Both the position numbers and the translations under genes were made by a program. A stretch of DNA of 64,000 bases, from positions 1,426,001-1,490,000 of the forward strand of contig NC_047070.1 in NCBI RefSeq assembly GCF_902459465.1, given 5' to 3'. This DNA is from Asterias rubens. Lineage: Eukaryota > Echinodermata > Asteroidea > Forcipulatida > Asteriidae. Under the pieces are notes generated by a model. It was given only the letters and a program-made list of their open reading frames with translations. It searched no databases and was not told the DNA's origin. Numbering within the stretch: position 1 is the stretch's first letter; the number at the start of each line of letters is the position of its first letter. Below, piece by piece: positions 1 through 37,545 of this stretch.

Positions 1-439
1 AATTATGTTTAAAACACCACAACAAATAAATGACAGCTTTCTTTAAGAGTTTGTTGGAATGAAGTTTAGCTCAACACATCTCGACAAGATGTTATTTCAA
101 CTTGTAATCAACCGATTCATTTATAAAATGGTCAACACAGTAAATTAAACCTAACTCAACCAATGTCCCCACCTCCCATTTAAGGCAAAAAAAATCCAAA
201 AATGTTACCACTTTAGTTTTGGAAAAAAAAGAAAAGAAAAAAAAAGATATCACTTGCAGCTCTGAATCTTCCCGGGACACAGAAAAAACCCAAAACACAA
301 CAAAGTAATTCAATCAGAACTGGTTAAGATGCATTGTGTATTCCCCAGAAATACCCTTTGAAAATAATCCAATTGACAAATTTGCCTTGCATTTAGTTAC
401 AAGCAACCCCGTCGATTTATGCGCGGACACGACACTCAC
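1..439. other. Start of WBP1L-like intron 3, no exon seen
   Basis: AT-rich sequence with A-rich tracts at about 188-248. No exon with PPxY coding potential was found on the minus strand, so the downstream exons of the WBP1L-like gene are expected outside the window. Confidence 0.5.
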
Positions 440-13624
<13,185 letters not shown>

Positions 13625-14319
13625 CTTAAACACATCGCAAAACACAATCCAAACTGATGCAAAGCTCGCCAGCTAGCTAGCTCTCTTCTCTCGACGACAA
13701 GCGACCCAGCAGTCAGGATATTTCGAAATTCAAACGCCCTCCCCTTGATTTCGCATGCAAAAGAAGAGAGGCAATCCCCGTATGATAATGATGACCTGAT
13801 TTTGTTACGTTTGGACCGTACCATTTGTAAAAGTGAAGCTTGCGCATTTTTTACAACCTAGTTTACACAATGGAAGTAATATCGTACAATTTGTTCGCTT
13901 AAATTACATGTTAAACTCAAAGTGCGTACAATAAATATCAAATTTGTAATAAATGAGAATAAACTTATTTATTTTTTACTAAACCATGTTTTGATAAACA
14001 TTGACCTCCCTACAGTCAAGTCGAGTGCTCCAAACCTTCCGATATCTGACGTCATATGTTTGTCACAAACTCGAAACCACCTCATGAATATGTTAATTTT
14101 TGACGCTTTGTGGCCCCGTAACGTGGTTTAAAATAATAAACAGCTGTATGCTGTATTGTTTGGTTCGTGGTGTGACATGTTGTGGTGTGTTGTGCACGTT
14201 GTTGCATCATACCCGTCACGCACAAAATACAGGTACACACCTATCTAAAACACGTTATGTTGTGACTGATTGCTTATTACCATAATAGTTCAAGAGAGAG
14301 TTTGTAAACACATTTTGAC

Positions 14320-15020
14320 CGTTATGCTGTTTGCAATGACAGCTTACTACTGGTCTTTGCTCTATACGGTTACAGCAAGTTTCTACATGTTTGCATCATG
14401 AAAAGCGTTCTCGACTCAGTTTGGTCATGGTTTGGTCTTTGAGCAAAAACGGGAATCACCTTTTGCAAATTTCCCAATAATTTTATTACGTTTCATGATT
14501 TTCAGGTTGCACTCTTTGTGTAATTCAATTTTGTTTTCCCAAAGTTAATATTAACATGGAAATTCTGATAAATTAAGTTCTAAAGTTTATTGATATTTAA
14601 CTTCAGATCACAATCAGTCATTGCGTTGGAATGTTTTAATGTTTACCTCCATGGTCATTACAACTCATCTGTTTCTCTAAACAGATGAGTTGTAGTGACC
14701 ATGGAGGTAAACACCCTTAAAACGTACTTTCAATGGGTAGGCCTCTGCTATTTTCCTGATTTTTGTCTAGTTGCTTATTAATTTCCATTTTAATTTAATA
14801 GGCCTATTGACTATGCTGTAATATTACAGAATGTTTCAAAACATGTTTGCAGCGTGACAAACGTCCTAGTTTGGTCTATGTATGAGCAAAATATGGGAAT
14901 CACCTTTTGGGAATTGCACAATATTTCCTAACTTTCAGATTGCACCCTGTGTATTTCAATTTGTATTCAATGTTTGTTTAAAGGTAATATTTAACATAAT
15001 GGTTGAAAGGTAAATTCCGA
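14320..15020. repeat. Diverged direct repeat pair
   Basis: Segments 14320-14580 and 14820-15020 share an ordered series of motifs: ACATGTTTGCA, GTTTGGTC, GAGCAAAA, GGGAATCACCTTTTG, a run like TTTCAGRTTGCAC, then GTGTA-TTCAATTT and a TAATATT-containing end. The hairpin at 14640-14713 lies between them. Origin unknown. Confidence 0.6.
14640..14713. repeat. Near-perfect hairpin: 35-bp arms, 4-base loop
   Basis: Arm 14640-14674 begins TGTTTACCTCCATGGTCA; arm 14679-14713 is its complement with one mismatch; the loop is CTCT. Such a tight palindrome could be a foldback MITE, a hairpin RNA template, or an assembly or replication foldback. Confidence 0.9.
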
Positions 15021-15474
15021 ACAACACTTCGGAACTATGAGATTCCGAGGTCTAAAGTTCTTGCATGTCTGATGGCACAATACTGGTCACTAACGGGATT
15101 TTTACAATAATCGTAACTAATTCCACAATTCAAGAGTTGTCAAAGTTGAAATAAACAGCTGAACAAGTTTTGAGGTGCAACCCTCACCCATCCCCTTTCC
15201 AAAGTTGGTAATAATCAGAAGACAGCTCCAAATAAGATTTAAAGTTTTATTCGAAATGAGCTGTTCAAAGATTGCTCTATATAATACAAATTGTGCCTGC
15301 ATCCACAGGCGCATGCAGGCCCCGTGTAAGATGTTAGGGCCTATACGTGACGTCACAGGTTACAATGGTCTTTGTGCATGGAATTGGAGATTCCCATTTT
15401 TATCTCAGTCTTACGAATCATATTCAGTATCACCACAGTGCAACCCAAAAACCAAGTGCCTGAGAAATGTGTTC

Positions 15475-15846
15475 TTAAAGGCAGTGGACACTATTGGTAA
15501 TTACTCAAAATAACTATTAGCATAAAACCTTACTTGGTAACGAGTAATAGGGAGAGGTTGGTTAGCATAAAACATTGTGAGAAACCGTTCCCTCTGAAGT
15601 GGAGTAGTTTTCGAGAAAGAAGTAATTTTCCACGAATTTGATTTCGAGACTCTCGAAATCAAGCATTATGAAAGCACATAACTTCGTGTGACAAGGGTGT
15701 TTTTTTCTTTCATAGTTATCTCGCAACTCCGACGACCAATCGAGCTCAAATTTTCACAGGTTTGTTATTTTATGCATAATTATGCTGAGATACAGCAAGT
15801 AAGAAGACTGGTCTTTGACAATACCAATAGTGTCCACTGGCTTTAA
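15475..15846 (+). mobile_element. TTAA-flanked MITE, family 1 (AGGCAGTGGACAC ends)
   Basis: Starts TTAAAGGCAGTGGACACTAT and ends ATAGTGTCCACTGGCTTTAA. Ends of about 25 bases are inverted repeats, an inner hairpin has arms like GAGACTCTCGAAATC, and the flanks are TTAA. TTAA duplication is the mark of piggyBac-type transposases; there is no coding capacity, so it is non-autonomous. Confidence 0.85.
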
Positions 15847-16289
15847 ATGGAGAACACCGAGTGAGAATACATTGGTCCATTTTATGAGGATGACCCACGG
15901 GCTAGGTCATTCTTCTTTGTTCTGACGATCTAAATACAGCCTCCAACTACCAGGGCATCCAAGATAAAAACCTTGGCAACTAATGGAACCATGGAGGTCG
16001 TATATAAAACAAAGGAAGTTCAACTGATAACTGCCATACCAAAAGTTCAAGGTGGCACACTCGTTGACGTATCGTGGATAGTTTATGGTTTTATATACCA
16101 ATTAACTGATCGAGGGCGTGCAGGTCACCTGCAGGAGTTTGATATACAAATTATATACGGTAGATAACTTTCCCTCATAAACAAAATACAACGGTGTGAC
16201 CATGGAGGAAGGACAAAACCTCCCTGGTGTGAAGATCAGGACGGTGCGAGTTGACAACACATTGTTTATAAATAAAATAAATAATTAAT

Positions 16290-16570
16290 AAGACATTTGA
16301 TTTTGTAAAGCGCCTAATGCATAAAAGCCTCTAAGCGCATAAAGAGAAACAATAAAAATAACCAATGAGAGAAAGATACAAGATACAAACAAGCAAATTA
16401 CCACAAAAAACAGCTTTAAACAGATGAGTTTTCAACAGGGACTTATAAAACAATCATTGTAAAGAGTTAGCTTGGCGAATAAAATGTACAGGAAGACTAT
16501 TCCAAAGAAACGGTGCGGCGTAAGAAAAACGATCTGTGGCCATAAATGGAAGAAGCTGTTTAAAAATTCC
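16290..16570 (-). mobile_element. 5'-truncated non-LTR retrotransposon fragment
   Basis: Minus-strand reading gives DRFSYAAPFLWNSLPVHF and, after an in-frame stop, KSLLKTHLFKA. This is the C-terminal signature of CR1/L2/Jockey-like reverse transcriptase ORFs (APxLWNxLP...FKxxLKTHLF). The 3' tail contains AGGCGCTTTAC. Dead fragment. Confidence 0.65.
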
Positions 16571-16929
16571 TCCATACCCAGTGCCATCCATATATTATTT
16601 TGCAGTTTTATCAGAGAATCTTTTTTTTTTAATACAACCTTATTTTGACTCGCCATACCTGTTTTTATGATTCTCCTTTTTTCTTTTCTTTTTTTAGGCC
16701 CCCTTTACAATAATTTCTGTATAAAGGTGTACATGTGTGCACAGTCGAGTCTGTTGCATGACCGTGTTGGAGATTTGCGTGTTTATTATGGATAACTCAA
16801 AAAGTAAATCTTGTGACATTCCTTATTCCTCATTTCGATGCAGGTCACATTTGTAGTAGATTAAGTGTACGTCTTCATGTGCTTTCATAATGGTGATCAC
16901 AGTAAATTGAATTAAATTGAATACATTTA

Positions 16930-17491
16930 ATGGATCCTGTGATCAAGCGGCCTGACGCCTACAACAAATCGGGAGGGAGCTCCCTTTCTTTCTACAGGTT
17001 TACCAACCTAATTCCATTTGTTGCATATTGCTTCGGTTACTGGTATTAAACGAACACGTTTCCTTGGATCGGACGAGTTGGTCTTTGAAAAGTGTTTAAA
17101 ACCGTTTGTTATGAAATGCATATGATTAGAAAGATATTTTAAAAATAGAATATAATGATCCACACAAGTATCACTCGAAATTGCGTGGTGTTCCTTTTAC
17201 ATCATCAAAAATTTGACTCCCATAAATGGCCGACCGTGTTAGTTCGTAAAGTAAAAGGAAAACCAAGCAATTTCTAGGCAAGTTTGTGTGAATTATTGTA
17301 TTCTACTTTTAAATCATCTTCCTAACCATATGCCTTTATAACAAACGGTTACAAACGCTTTTTAAAAACCAACTCGACCGATCCAAGGCAACGTGTTCCT
17401 TTAAGCTGAATCACGTGGACAGTTCTGTTTTTACCAAGGAAGAAATTTCATGCTAAGCAAAATAATGTGCTTCGCAGTTCATGAAATTGGG
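16930..17491. mobile_element. Interrupted ATTTCAT-type MITE, host of a nested TTAA element
   Basis: Flanking pieces 16930-17045 (with TTTGTTGCATATTGCTTCGG) and 17405-17491 (with GAAATTTCATGCTAAGCA and CATGAAATTGGGTCCT) match the two halves of the elements at 18278-18489 and 32462-32715. The host is split at its ...TGGTATT|AGCTG... position by the TTAA element at 17046-17404. Confidence 0.65.
17046..17404. mobile_element. TTAA-flanked MITE, family 2 (GAACACG ends), nested insertion
   Basis: Flanked by TTAA at 17046-17049 and 17401-17404. Long inverted repeats: CTTGGATCGGACGAGTTGGT at the left against ACCAACTCGACCGATCCAAG at the right, continuing through AACCGTTTGTTA. The centre holds GACTCCCATAAATGGC. 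A second copy is at 39841-40214. Confidence 0.83.
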
Positions 17492-18277
17492 TCCTTGCTG
17501 TTTATTATACTCCCTCTAATGAAATTTAGATCCCTCATGATATGCTTTTTGTTGAACGTGGTAGAAACTGTTGAAAAAAAAATATGGCTTTTTCCATCAT
17601 GTGTTGACTTTCCCGTCGCCTGTATTTACAATAATTGTCCACTCCCACGAGTCACGAGAATATTCCTTCACCTTTATGTTTCAAAATCATGTTAACGGCG
17701 GGGGATCCCCCCCTTCTCCTTTTTGCTTTTTTTTTTTGGGGGGGGGGGGTGAGACTTTAATGCAGATGAACACATCTCGGTGCAATGACAGCATTATTAG
17801 CTAGCACACTCGGTTTACCGTGTGTGGAAAATAATGCAAGCACTGACGTTATTTTGTAAAGATCACGGTCTCTTCTCTAACAATTATGAATTGCATAAAT
17901 TAATCAAGAAATTATGATTTATTATTGGTCATTGTGAAATCACTGGTGGTTGCTGTGGGGGAGTCTAACCTAGAACCTTGGTAACTTGTCGGCCATCAAC
18001 GGACCAAATCTAACGTCAAGTGTCGCCAGTCGCGCGCAAGAGAGAGTAATTTCCCCCTCCTATAGCCTTGAGTTGTTTCTTCATGATCGTTTCAGCCTTC
18101 GAGACAGACACCACACCTACAACTTATATATCCTGTGAGTTGCAGTATTCGACAGATACACAGATACAGAAGACTTAGTCGAAACGTCAAGCGACTTTTG
18201 TATGTTTATCATGTACGTGAATTATCGTAAATAGAGGGCGCTGTTTAGTATTATTAGCATTGATAGAGTCACAAACA

Positions 18278-18489
18278 GGGGCCAATTTCATAGAGCTGCT
18301 AAAGCAAAAAAATTGCTTAAGCACGAAAATAGCTCGTTTATTTTACACATGTTACTGGCCCAAATTTCATGCCATATACATTGCTTGTGACTGGTATTTA
18401 GCTGATGTTTACTTAGCACAACAATTGAGTGGAGTCTTGGCCGGTAATCTGATTTTACTAAGCAAGGATTTTTTTGCTTAATTGGGCCC
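18278..18489. mobile_element. MITE with GGGCCAATTTCATAGAGCTGCTAA ends
   Basis: The left end reads GGGGCCAATTTCATAGAGCT and the right end CTTAATTGGGCCCAGC, with an inner GCTTAAGC/GCTTAG hairpin. It is the same family as 32462-32715, the host at 16930-17491, and a decayed end near 963-1047. Confidence 0.72.
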
Positions 18490-18909
18490 AGCATGTAATA
18501 ATAAATGAATTTTTGGCTTGGTGTGTTGTTGTTTTCTGTTATTGCAATACTAGTAAACAGCCAGTGTTTGTGTCCCCCGCCTGTGCCGACACTTTATTGT
18601 TTATTTTTTTATTTATTTATTATTATTATTATTTTTTCTTGGGGGGGAGGGGGCACAGGAGCTAAGACAGCTTACCAAGCAAGGTATAGCTAGCTGCATG
18701 CCAGGAGGAGGCATTAGCCAAGGGGGCCAGCTTGGTTTGTAAAAAAGCCAACAGCTAATTCTAATTTCTGGTTTGTACAGCAATACCAGTGGGGGTGGGG
18801 CTTAGTAGAAGGGGGAATTAACAATGACGTACCGCGCGCGGTTATCACACACCATCACTGGTACCCAGCTATTTTGCTTTAAAATTGTCACAGAAATGTA
18901 AACCAGTGA

Positions 18910-18917
18910 TGACGTCA
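18910..18917 (+). promoter_or_regulatory. Full CRE (TGACGTCA) in the SRSF10-like A promoter
   Basis: A perfect palindromic CRE/ATF site within TGATGACGTCATGA lies 73 bases before the start ATG at 18990, between GC-rich stretches (ACCGCGCGCGGT upstream, TAGCGCGCATCG downstream). Position and sequence fit a core promoter of a housekeeping gene; binding is inferred. Confidence 0.5.
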
Positions 18918-18989
18918 TGATATAGCGCGCATCGTACACACGCTATTTTTGGAGCAAAGTAAAAGAAAGACATTTTGAGCGTAAACACA

Positions 18990-25520
<6,531 letters not shown>

Positions 25521-25921
25521 GCTATCCATGGATTTTCCTGAGAGTGAATGCATTTCTCAACAAAAACCACGTTTGTAAAAATGTAACCAAGATGCTGTTG
25601 TTTGCTTAATTATTGAGGCGGATTTGTGTTCACCCTTGTTTTTTGTTGTTGTATTTTTAAGTTAAAAACCTTGCATTGAAGATTCATATTGAACAGAAAA
25701 TTGCAGCTATGTTTAATTTTTGTTAATCCTTTAAGATTTTTAAATAAGACAAAATTATCTTCCTGCAACTTTTCAGCCGGTCAGCTGTGTTCCTTATTTT
25801 CTTTTCAAGACAGTGCCATAAAAAACACTTAACAATCGTAAAGTGTGATCGGCCATTTCCTCTTTTTTTTTGCGATAAGAAAGTTGAATGTCTGGAGTAA
25901 GTATCTGGTGAAATACATGTC

Positions 25922-26096
25922 CAAACCCAGTTCATACTTCCTGCGAATGCGATACGAATCATGTTGCCGCCACAAACGTGCAAAGAATTATTTGCAGGGG
26001 TTGAACTCTGCTCAACTCACTTGCGATTATTGCTGCGAAAGGAGAGCTGTGACGGCAAATTTGCTTCGCATTCGCGTGAAATATTAACCGGGCTTT
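25922..26096. mobile_element. MITE with CCCAGTTCATACTTCCTGCGAA ends, copy 3
   Basis: Third copy: left end TTCATACTTCCTGCGAATGC, right end GCATTCGCGTGAAATATTAA then CCGGGCTTTA. It lies in the 3' UTR or intergenic space after SRSF10-like A. Confidence 0.72.
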
Positions 26097-26365
26097 AGAG
26101 TATAAAATGCAAAGACATCGACTTTGAGCTTGATGGCCACAACATGTTTTTATATTTGCAAATCAGAACAGAAATAAGTTAGGTGATGCTAGGTAGATCC
26201 CAATTTGCTATTTTATTGTCTAAACATTTATAATGTTGATGTTTTTTTATACTGTAGTGTGCATATCATTGTTTCTGTTTTGTGCGGTTAGAGTTTTTGT
26301 TTTCACATGTTCAGTTTGTCAGTGATAAAGTACTTTGAGGTTTGTTGATGCCTAATAATTCCTGG

Positions 26366-26517
26366 GCCCGATTTCACAATGAGCTAAGAATGATCTTCAC
26401 TGCAAAATAGTCGTACATGTGTGTAGTTGCTAGGTGAAGTGTGATTTCACAATACAAATCACTATGGTATTACTTGTCATGCGATTAATTGTATTGCTTT
26501 GTGAAATCGGCCCCTGG
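26366..26517. mobile_element. Foldback MITE with GGGCCCGATTTCACAA ends
   Basis: Left end GGGCCCGATTTCACAATGAG and right end TTTGTGAAATCGGCCCCTGG are inverted repeats around about 120 bases of internal sequence. No coding capacity. Confidence 0.78.
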
Positions 26518-27493
26518 TGAATTGGTTGGAGTGAAGGGTTTGAATCAGGGTATTTTTGCTATGGAAGAGTCAAGCTTTGAAAGTGTTCCCTAGAAATAAT
26601 ACTCTACAGATTAGAACCATAATGTAGGTACAATATCTATGTTTGGTTCCCTTGTTTAACAATACATGTAATCGGAAAACTGAATTAGCCCTACACCAAA
26701 ACACCAGCCTATTTTTGTCACATTTTTGTATTTATTCTAATTCAAACCTTGATGCATTTGTGATACATTATTGTGTTCATTAAAGCAATATTTGGGGCGA
26801 TTTCTCCAGCTTAGGCTCCGTCTCCAGCTTAGGCTCTGCATACTGCGTACGCAGTGGAATGCTGTACGAACCCAGTCTATACATTTGCAGGGTGTATCAG
26901 GCATGCAACTTTTCCTCAGATCAGCTGATTTCCTCATTTTTATTCTCAGTTTTACTGAAGAATACTAAGCAAAATCATTGAAATTTTGTGAGTTCCTTCT
27001 GTTTGGTGAAGTAACAGTTGCATGCCTGGTGTATTTTGCCCGCGATGTTGGTTCGAACAGCCAGAGCCCAAGCCGTGGTTTGAGGAATGAACAGAAGATA
27101 TATATGATAGGACTAATATATGAGTATGGTACCAAAACAATAAACTCATACCATATTGGTTTTGGATAACCTTGGAGCAAGGTGCCTTACATACAATCAC
27201 TACACTGCTATAAAGAAGAAGCATGGGCTGGTAGTGTGGAATTCCCATTTATTTGTGGTGCGACTATTGGAGTAGTAAATTTTACTAGGCGTCTAATAAA
27301 GATGTTCTGCTTATGAAGAGCAATCTTAAGTTCCCAATATCATTTTCTACACCGTTTCTTTGTTTTGCTGCTCTCTAATATAAGGTTCATGTTATACATT
27401 ATTACCTATCAGGTAATTGGGCTAGTCATTGCAACCTTTTTGTAACAGGAGTCAACTGTAATTAACATAAGAAACCACAATGGATTTTGTACA

Positions 27494-27886
27494 TTAAAGG
27501 CAGTGGACACAATTGGTAATTGTCAAAGACTAGCCTTCACAGTTGGTGTATCTCAACATTATGCATAAAATAACAAACCTGTGAAAGTTTTAGCTCAATC
27601 GGTCATCGGACTTGCGAGATAATAATGAAAGAAAAAACACCCTTGTCACACGAAGTTGTGTGCTTTTAGATGGTTGATTTCGAGACCTCAAGTTCTAAAT
27701 CTGAGGTCTCGAAATAAAATTTGTGGAAAATTACTTCATTCTCGAAAACTATGGCACTTCAGAGGGAGCCGTTTCTCACAATGTTATTTACATGTACCAT
27801 CAACCTCTCCCCATTACTCGTCACCAAGAAAGGTTTTATGCTAATAATTATTTTGAGTAATTACCAATAGTGTCCACTGCCTTTAA
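27494..27886 (-). mobile_element. TTAA-flanked MITE, family 1
   Basis: Opposite orientation to 15475-15846: it starts AGGCAGTGGACACAATTGGT followed by AATTGTCAAAGAC and ends AATAGTGTCCACTGCCTTTAA. TTAA sits at both ends. The central hairpin has GAGACCTC / GAGGTCTC arms. Confidence 0.87.
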
Positions 27887-28774
27887 ACTCTACATTGGCT
27901 TTAAGAAAACTTAAAGAGTTGTTTAAAAAAAAAATCATTTAAGTTTTCATAGCTGGATACATGGTTGTGATAAGGGAAAAGACACAACTTTTTTGAGAGA
28001 TGTCGCTTGGGTTCTGTAAAGAGAAAGTTACATTAAAATGTTGAGCTTGGTACTCATTGAACATGCACTAAATAAACATTGTTGTGTGAATGAATATTAT
28101 TGTTGTTGTGTGAATGTACATTATTTTGTGATTAAATCATTTCTCATCCCAATGGTAATTCTTTTGGGCAATGTTTAGGGTTTAGGTTGTTTGGGGGCCG
28201 GGGGTGGGGGGGGGTTAGATAATAAAAACTCCAGGGCACAAACTTCAATGCGCTATTCTATTAATTCAAATGAAAACTGGGGAATACAATTACATGTATA
28301 TAGTTCTATTTAGTTTATAAATCATTATGCTTTTCATACCAGAAAAAGGCTAACAATGTTCATGTATATATTATTTTTTGACTGGCATCCTTGCTAGTAT
28401 AGCAGAACATGTGTTTGGTTCTGCCTGGTGGAGTCTCAACACAGCGGAGACCATAAATCATTTTTGTTTGAGAGGAAGAAACACTCACTTTTTTGACAAT
28501 ATTTAACTCTTTTTCAGCGAATGGAAGAGTCAAAGAAGGGTGGGGGTGACTTTGAATATGTCTTATCTTACTAATAACATAAGAAATAAACACGTTCTTT
28601 GGGGGAGAGGATAATATAAAATAATTGTTTATAATTGGTTTATACATTTTTAGCTGTATCCTCGTCGGGCGTGTTTATTTGTTTGCGCCCTCAAGCGGCA
28701 GATTACAGTTAGAGTAGAGCGCGCTTCAACTTTTCGAGAGAGCCCTGTGTTTGTAACTAAAGTTGTGCATCAAA

Positions 28775-34956
<6,182 letters not shown>

Positions 34957-36260
34957 ACACGTCAAGTCATTCAGAGGAAAAACATAAGTTAATACCGGCG
35001 ACACGAGGAACCCCCGATTAACTTAAGACAATTTTCACATCTTTCTTAAACGAGAACAAAAAAAGGGAATCGGATTCCAAGTAGAAACCAAGATGCTATT
35101 TTGTAGGGAATTAGTTTTTAGTCTTGGATTGACGAACTCTTGTGCTCCGGCTAGTCGTATTGACTCTTCAAGATTACAAGACTGAGTGAGGATTTTTTAA
35201 GCCTTAATGAGATGCGACGCTTGGCCTTTGAGGATCTCGTCACTTCATTCGGAAGGCAGGAACTTGACTTTGTCTTCATTTATCTTGACACTCAAGTTGG
35301 TTATGTTTTAGTTAACCAGCGTCTTTAATCATGCATACAGAAGTTGCTTCAAAATGAAGCACTGTGAAGGAGAGCTGATGATCTTAAGGACGTCTTGTAC
35401 CAGTAGCTTCCACTGCCATTGGACTTTGACTTTGTCTTCAATTATCTTGACACTTAAAAGTGGAAGTCACTTTTGCCTACTTAACGTTTTTCAAACACCA
35501 CTGCCTGCAAGGATTGGCTATGTTTATGTTTAAGCAGCAACTTAACTCGTGTTAGGCATGCATACACAAGTTACTTCAAGCAGTGTAAAGGAGAGGTGAA
35601 GATCTTAAGGACGTCTTGTTCCAGTAGCTTCCATTCCCAAGGGATGTTTTAGGAATTTGATGTGTATTGGGAATCTATGGATGTTTTGAAGGAATTTCTA
35701 CCAGTATGCAAAGATGTGACAACTGAAACTGTGTCCCGTAGAATTCTTCTGTCGCTCTTGGATGTCTCTCACATCATGCAGATTCAACCAAACTGCAGAA
35801 CTCTGTTTATCGTCTGTTACGTTCAGGAATGATAACATTTTGTTGCAGTGACTAGATTAATCATAAAGCTTTCACTTTTATAAAGTGCAAAAAATAATTA
35901 ATGGCCCAAGCGGAGTCTTTTTGCAGGCGAAATGAAGGCCAAAGTTTTATATTGTGTTAGTTTGATTAAATTTTTGTGTTTATTGACCGTCGTCATAGGA
36001 AATGTTGGCTTCCAGAATTGTTAATCCACATGTTCTTATTTTTTATTTTATAGTGTTTAAATATTGCATTTGTATTTTGTTTGCAGTCATGACATGTAGA
36101 TAAATTATTTGTAATTTAAAGTGTTTAATGTTTTCAGATTGTAGAATGTTGGCTTTTTTGTTAGGGATTCCTTGGTAGTTTTTTTTGCAAAAAAACTAAA
36201 ATCTTTCAGAATTAACAAACTTTACTCACAACATGTTGGACAATAAATAACTAAGTTGGA
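34957..36260 (+). other. Putative long 3' UTR of SRSF10-like B with internal duplication
   Basis: No ORF or transposon is seen for 1.2 kb after the stop; base composition is more even than in the introns. Segment 35261-35418 recurs at 35423-35640 (shared TTGACTTTGTCTTCA, ATCTTGACACT, GATCTTAAGGACGTCTTGT and CCAGTAGCTTCCA). AATAAA at 36242-36247 is a candidate poly(A) signal. Confidence 0.5.
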
Positions 36261-36507
36261 TTGATACAAAAATAAATACAAACATCGAAAACATGTTTTT
36301 TCCCTTCTTTAATTGCATATTTATTTAATATTATTGTGTAAGCACAATACACAAATGGAACTTGGATATACAATTCAAAAGCTATTTTTTTAAATTCAGA
36401 AGTATGAGTGCATGCGCGGAATGTACCAAGCCTTCTGGAAATAAAAACCCATAACACATCATTTAGACTAGAGCAGATGTAGCAGACATAGTTTTAGAGG
36501 GTGATTC

Positions 36508-36690
36508 ATAAATACCTCACAGTTTCGCTATTCCTATTGGTGGAGAGTGCGTCACGTGGGTGTGTATAAACCTTTGTTTATGACCAGTAAAAAGTGCTGA
36601 AACATGGGCGTGACATGCGAGCTTGCACCTGTGCTTATAAGACAGTTTCTTCATTCCTATTGGTCGAGAGCAACACCAGTAACCACCATG
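36508..36690. repeat. Dispersed repeat, copy 2 (with 5397-5600)
   Basis: Shares CATAAATACCTCA, TTCCTATTGGTGGAGAG, GCGTCACGTGGGTGTGTA, CCTTTGTTTATGACCAGTAA and CTTCATTCCTATTGGTCGAG in the same order with 5397-5600. It lies between the convergent SRSF10-like B and BRD8 genes. Confidence 0.82.
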
Positions 36691-36959
36691 GCGCACTGAT
36701 ATTGAAGCAATGCGGTAAACAACTATAAAATCTGCCATATTTACCTGACTTAAGTATCGATAACAGATTTCTCACACAAACATATACATATGGTTCAACC
36801 ATGATTTCTTTCTCTACTTGATTGTGCGACAGGTCAAAATGAGACAAGAATTAAAAAAAAAATTGATCCCTCTCATGCAAAAAAAAAAAAAATAGTACTA
36901 TTAACATTACATGGTACTCTGTGGTAACATGACAAACATGGCGGAAGTGTGATACAGGC

Positions 36960-37545
36960 TTAAAGGGAAGGTACACTATTGGTAATTATCAAAGACCAGT
37001 TTTTAAAAATATTTTTTTAAATTTTTTTTATATGCAAGTCGCCTGACACACAAGGCCTTAAGGCCACTTCAAGGTGTGGGCTACAATTATTTTTTTCCAG
37101 AGGCCATTGCCACCTACTCCTAGGGCTGAAACAGGGTTACCCCTTTCACAGTCCATACGAATGTAGGCTTGGGTATCTTCAATTCGAAGCCTAGCTGGTA
37201 GAGCAGAAAGCACTACCTCCCCAACTGGTGTATCTCAACATATATGCATAAAATAACAAAAAATTTGAGCACAAAAGGTCATCGGAGTTGTGAGAAAATG
37301 ATGAAAGAAAAACACCCTTGTTAGGCGAATTTGTGTGCTTTCAGATGGGAATAAAAGACTTCTAGCTAGAAGTCTTTTAATATTTTAGTGAGAAATTACC
37401 TCTTTTTCAAAAACTATGTTACTTCAGAGGGAGTCGTTTCCCACAATGTTTTATACTATCAACAGCTCTCCAATGCTAGTTACCAATTCAGTTTTTAAGT
37501 TAATATTTGTTTTGAGTAATTACCAAATGTGTACCTTCCCTTTAA
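36960..37545. mobile_element. TTAA-flanked MITE (AGGGAAGGTACAC ends) with a nested insertion
   Basis: Ends TTAAAGGGAAGGTACACTAT and AAATGTGTACCTTCCCTTTAA, TTAA on both sides; the interior resembles family 1. About 37010-37220 is unrelated to other copies and contains CAAGTCGCCTGACACACAAG and CTAGCTGGTAGAGCAGAAAG (a box-A-like string), so it is probably an inserted SINE. Confidence 0.75.

Larger units (their letters stand above)
13625..18989. other. Intergenic region between divergent WBP1L-like (-) and SRSF10-like A (+)
   Basis: About 5.4 kb containing a near-perfect hairpin (14640-14713), a diverged direct repeat pair (14320-14580 and 14820-15020), a TTAA-flanked MITE (15475-15846), a LINE 3' fragment (about 16290-16570), a nested pair of MITEs (16930-17491) and another MITE (18278-18489). 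Promoters of both genes must lie here. Confidence 0.6.
25521..28774. other. 3' UTR and spacer between the two SRSF10-like genes
   Basis: About 3.2 kb. Possible poly(A) signals AATAAA occur near 27138, 27294 and 28073, and none is clearly favoured. The region contains MITEs at 25922-26096, 26366-26517 and 27494-27886, a CTCCAGCTTAGGCTC direct repeat near 26806-26836, and a G-rich stretch near 28195. No separate gene was recognised. Confidence 0.55.
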
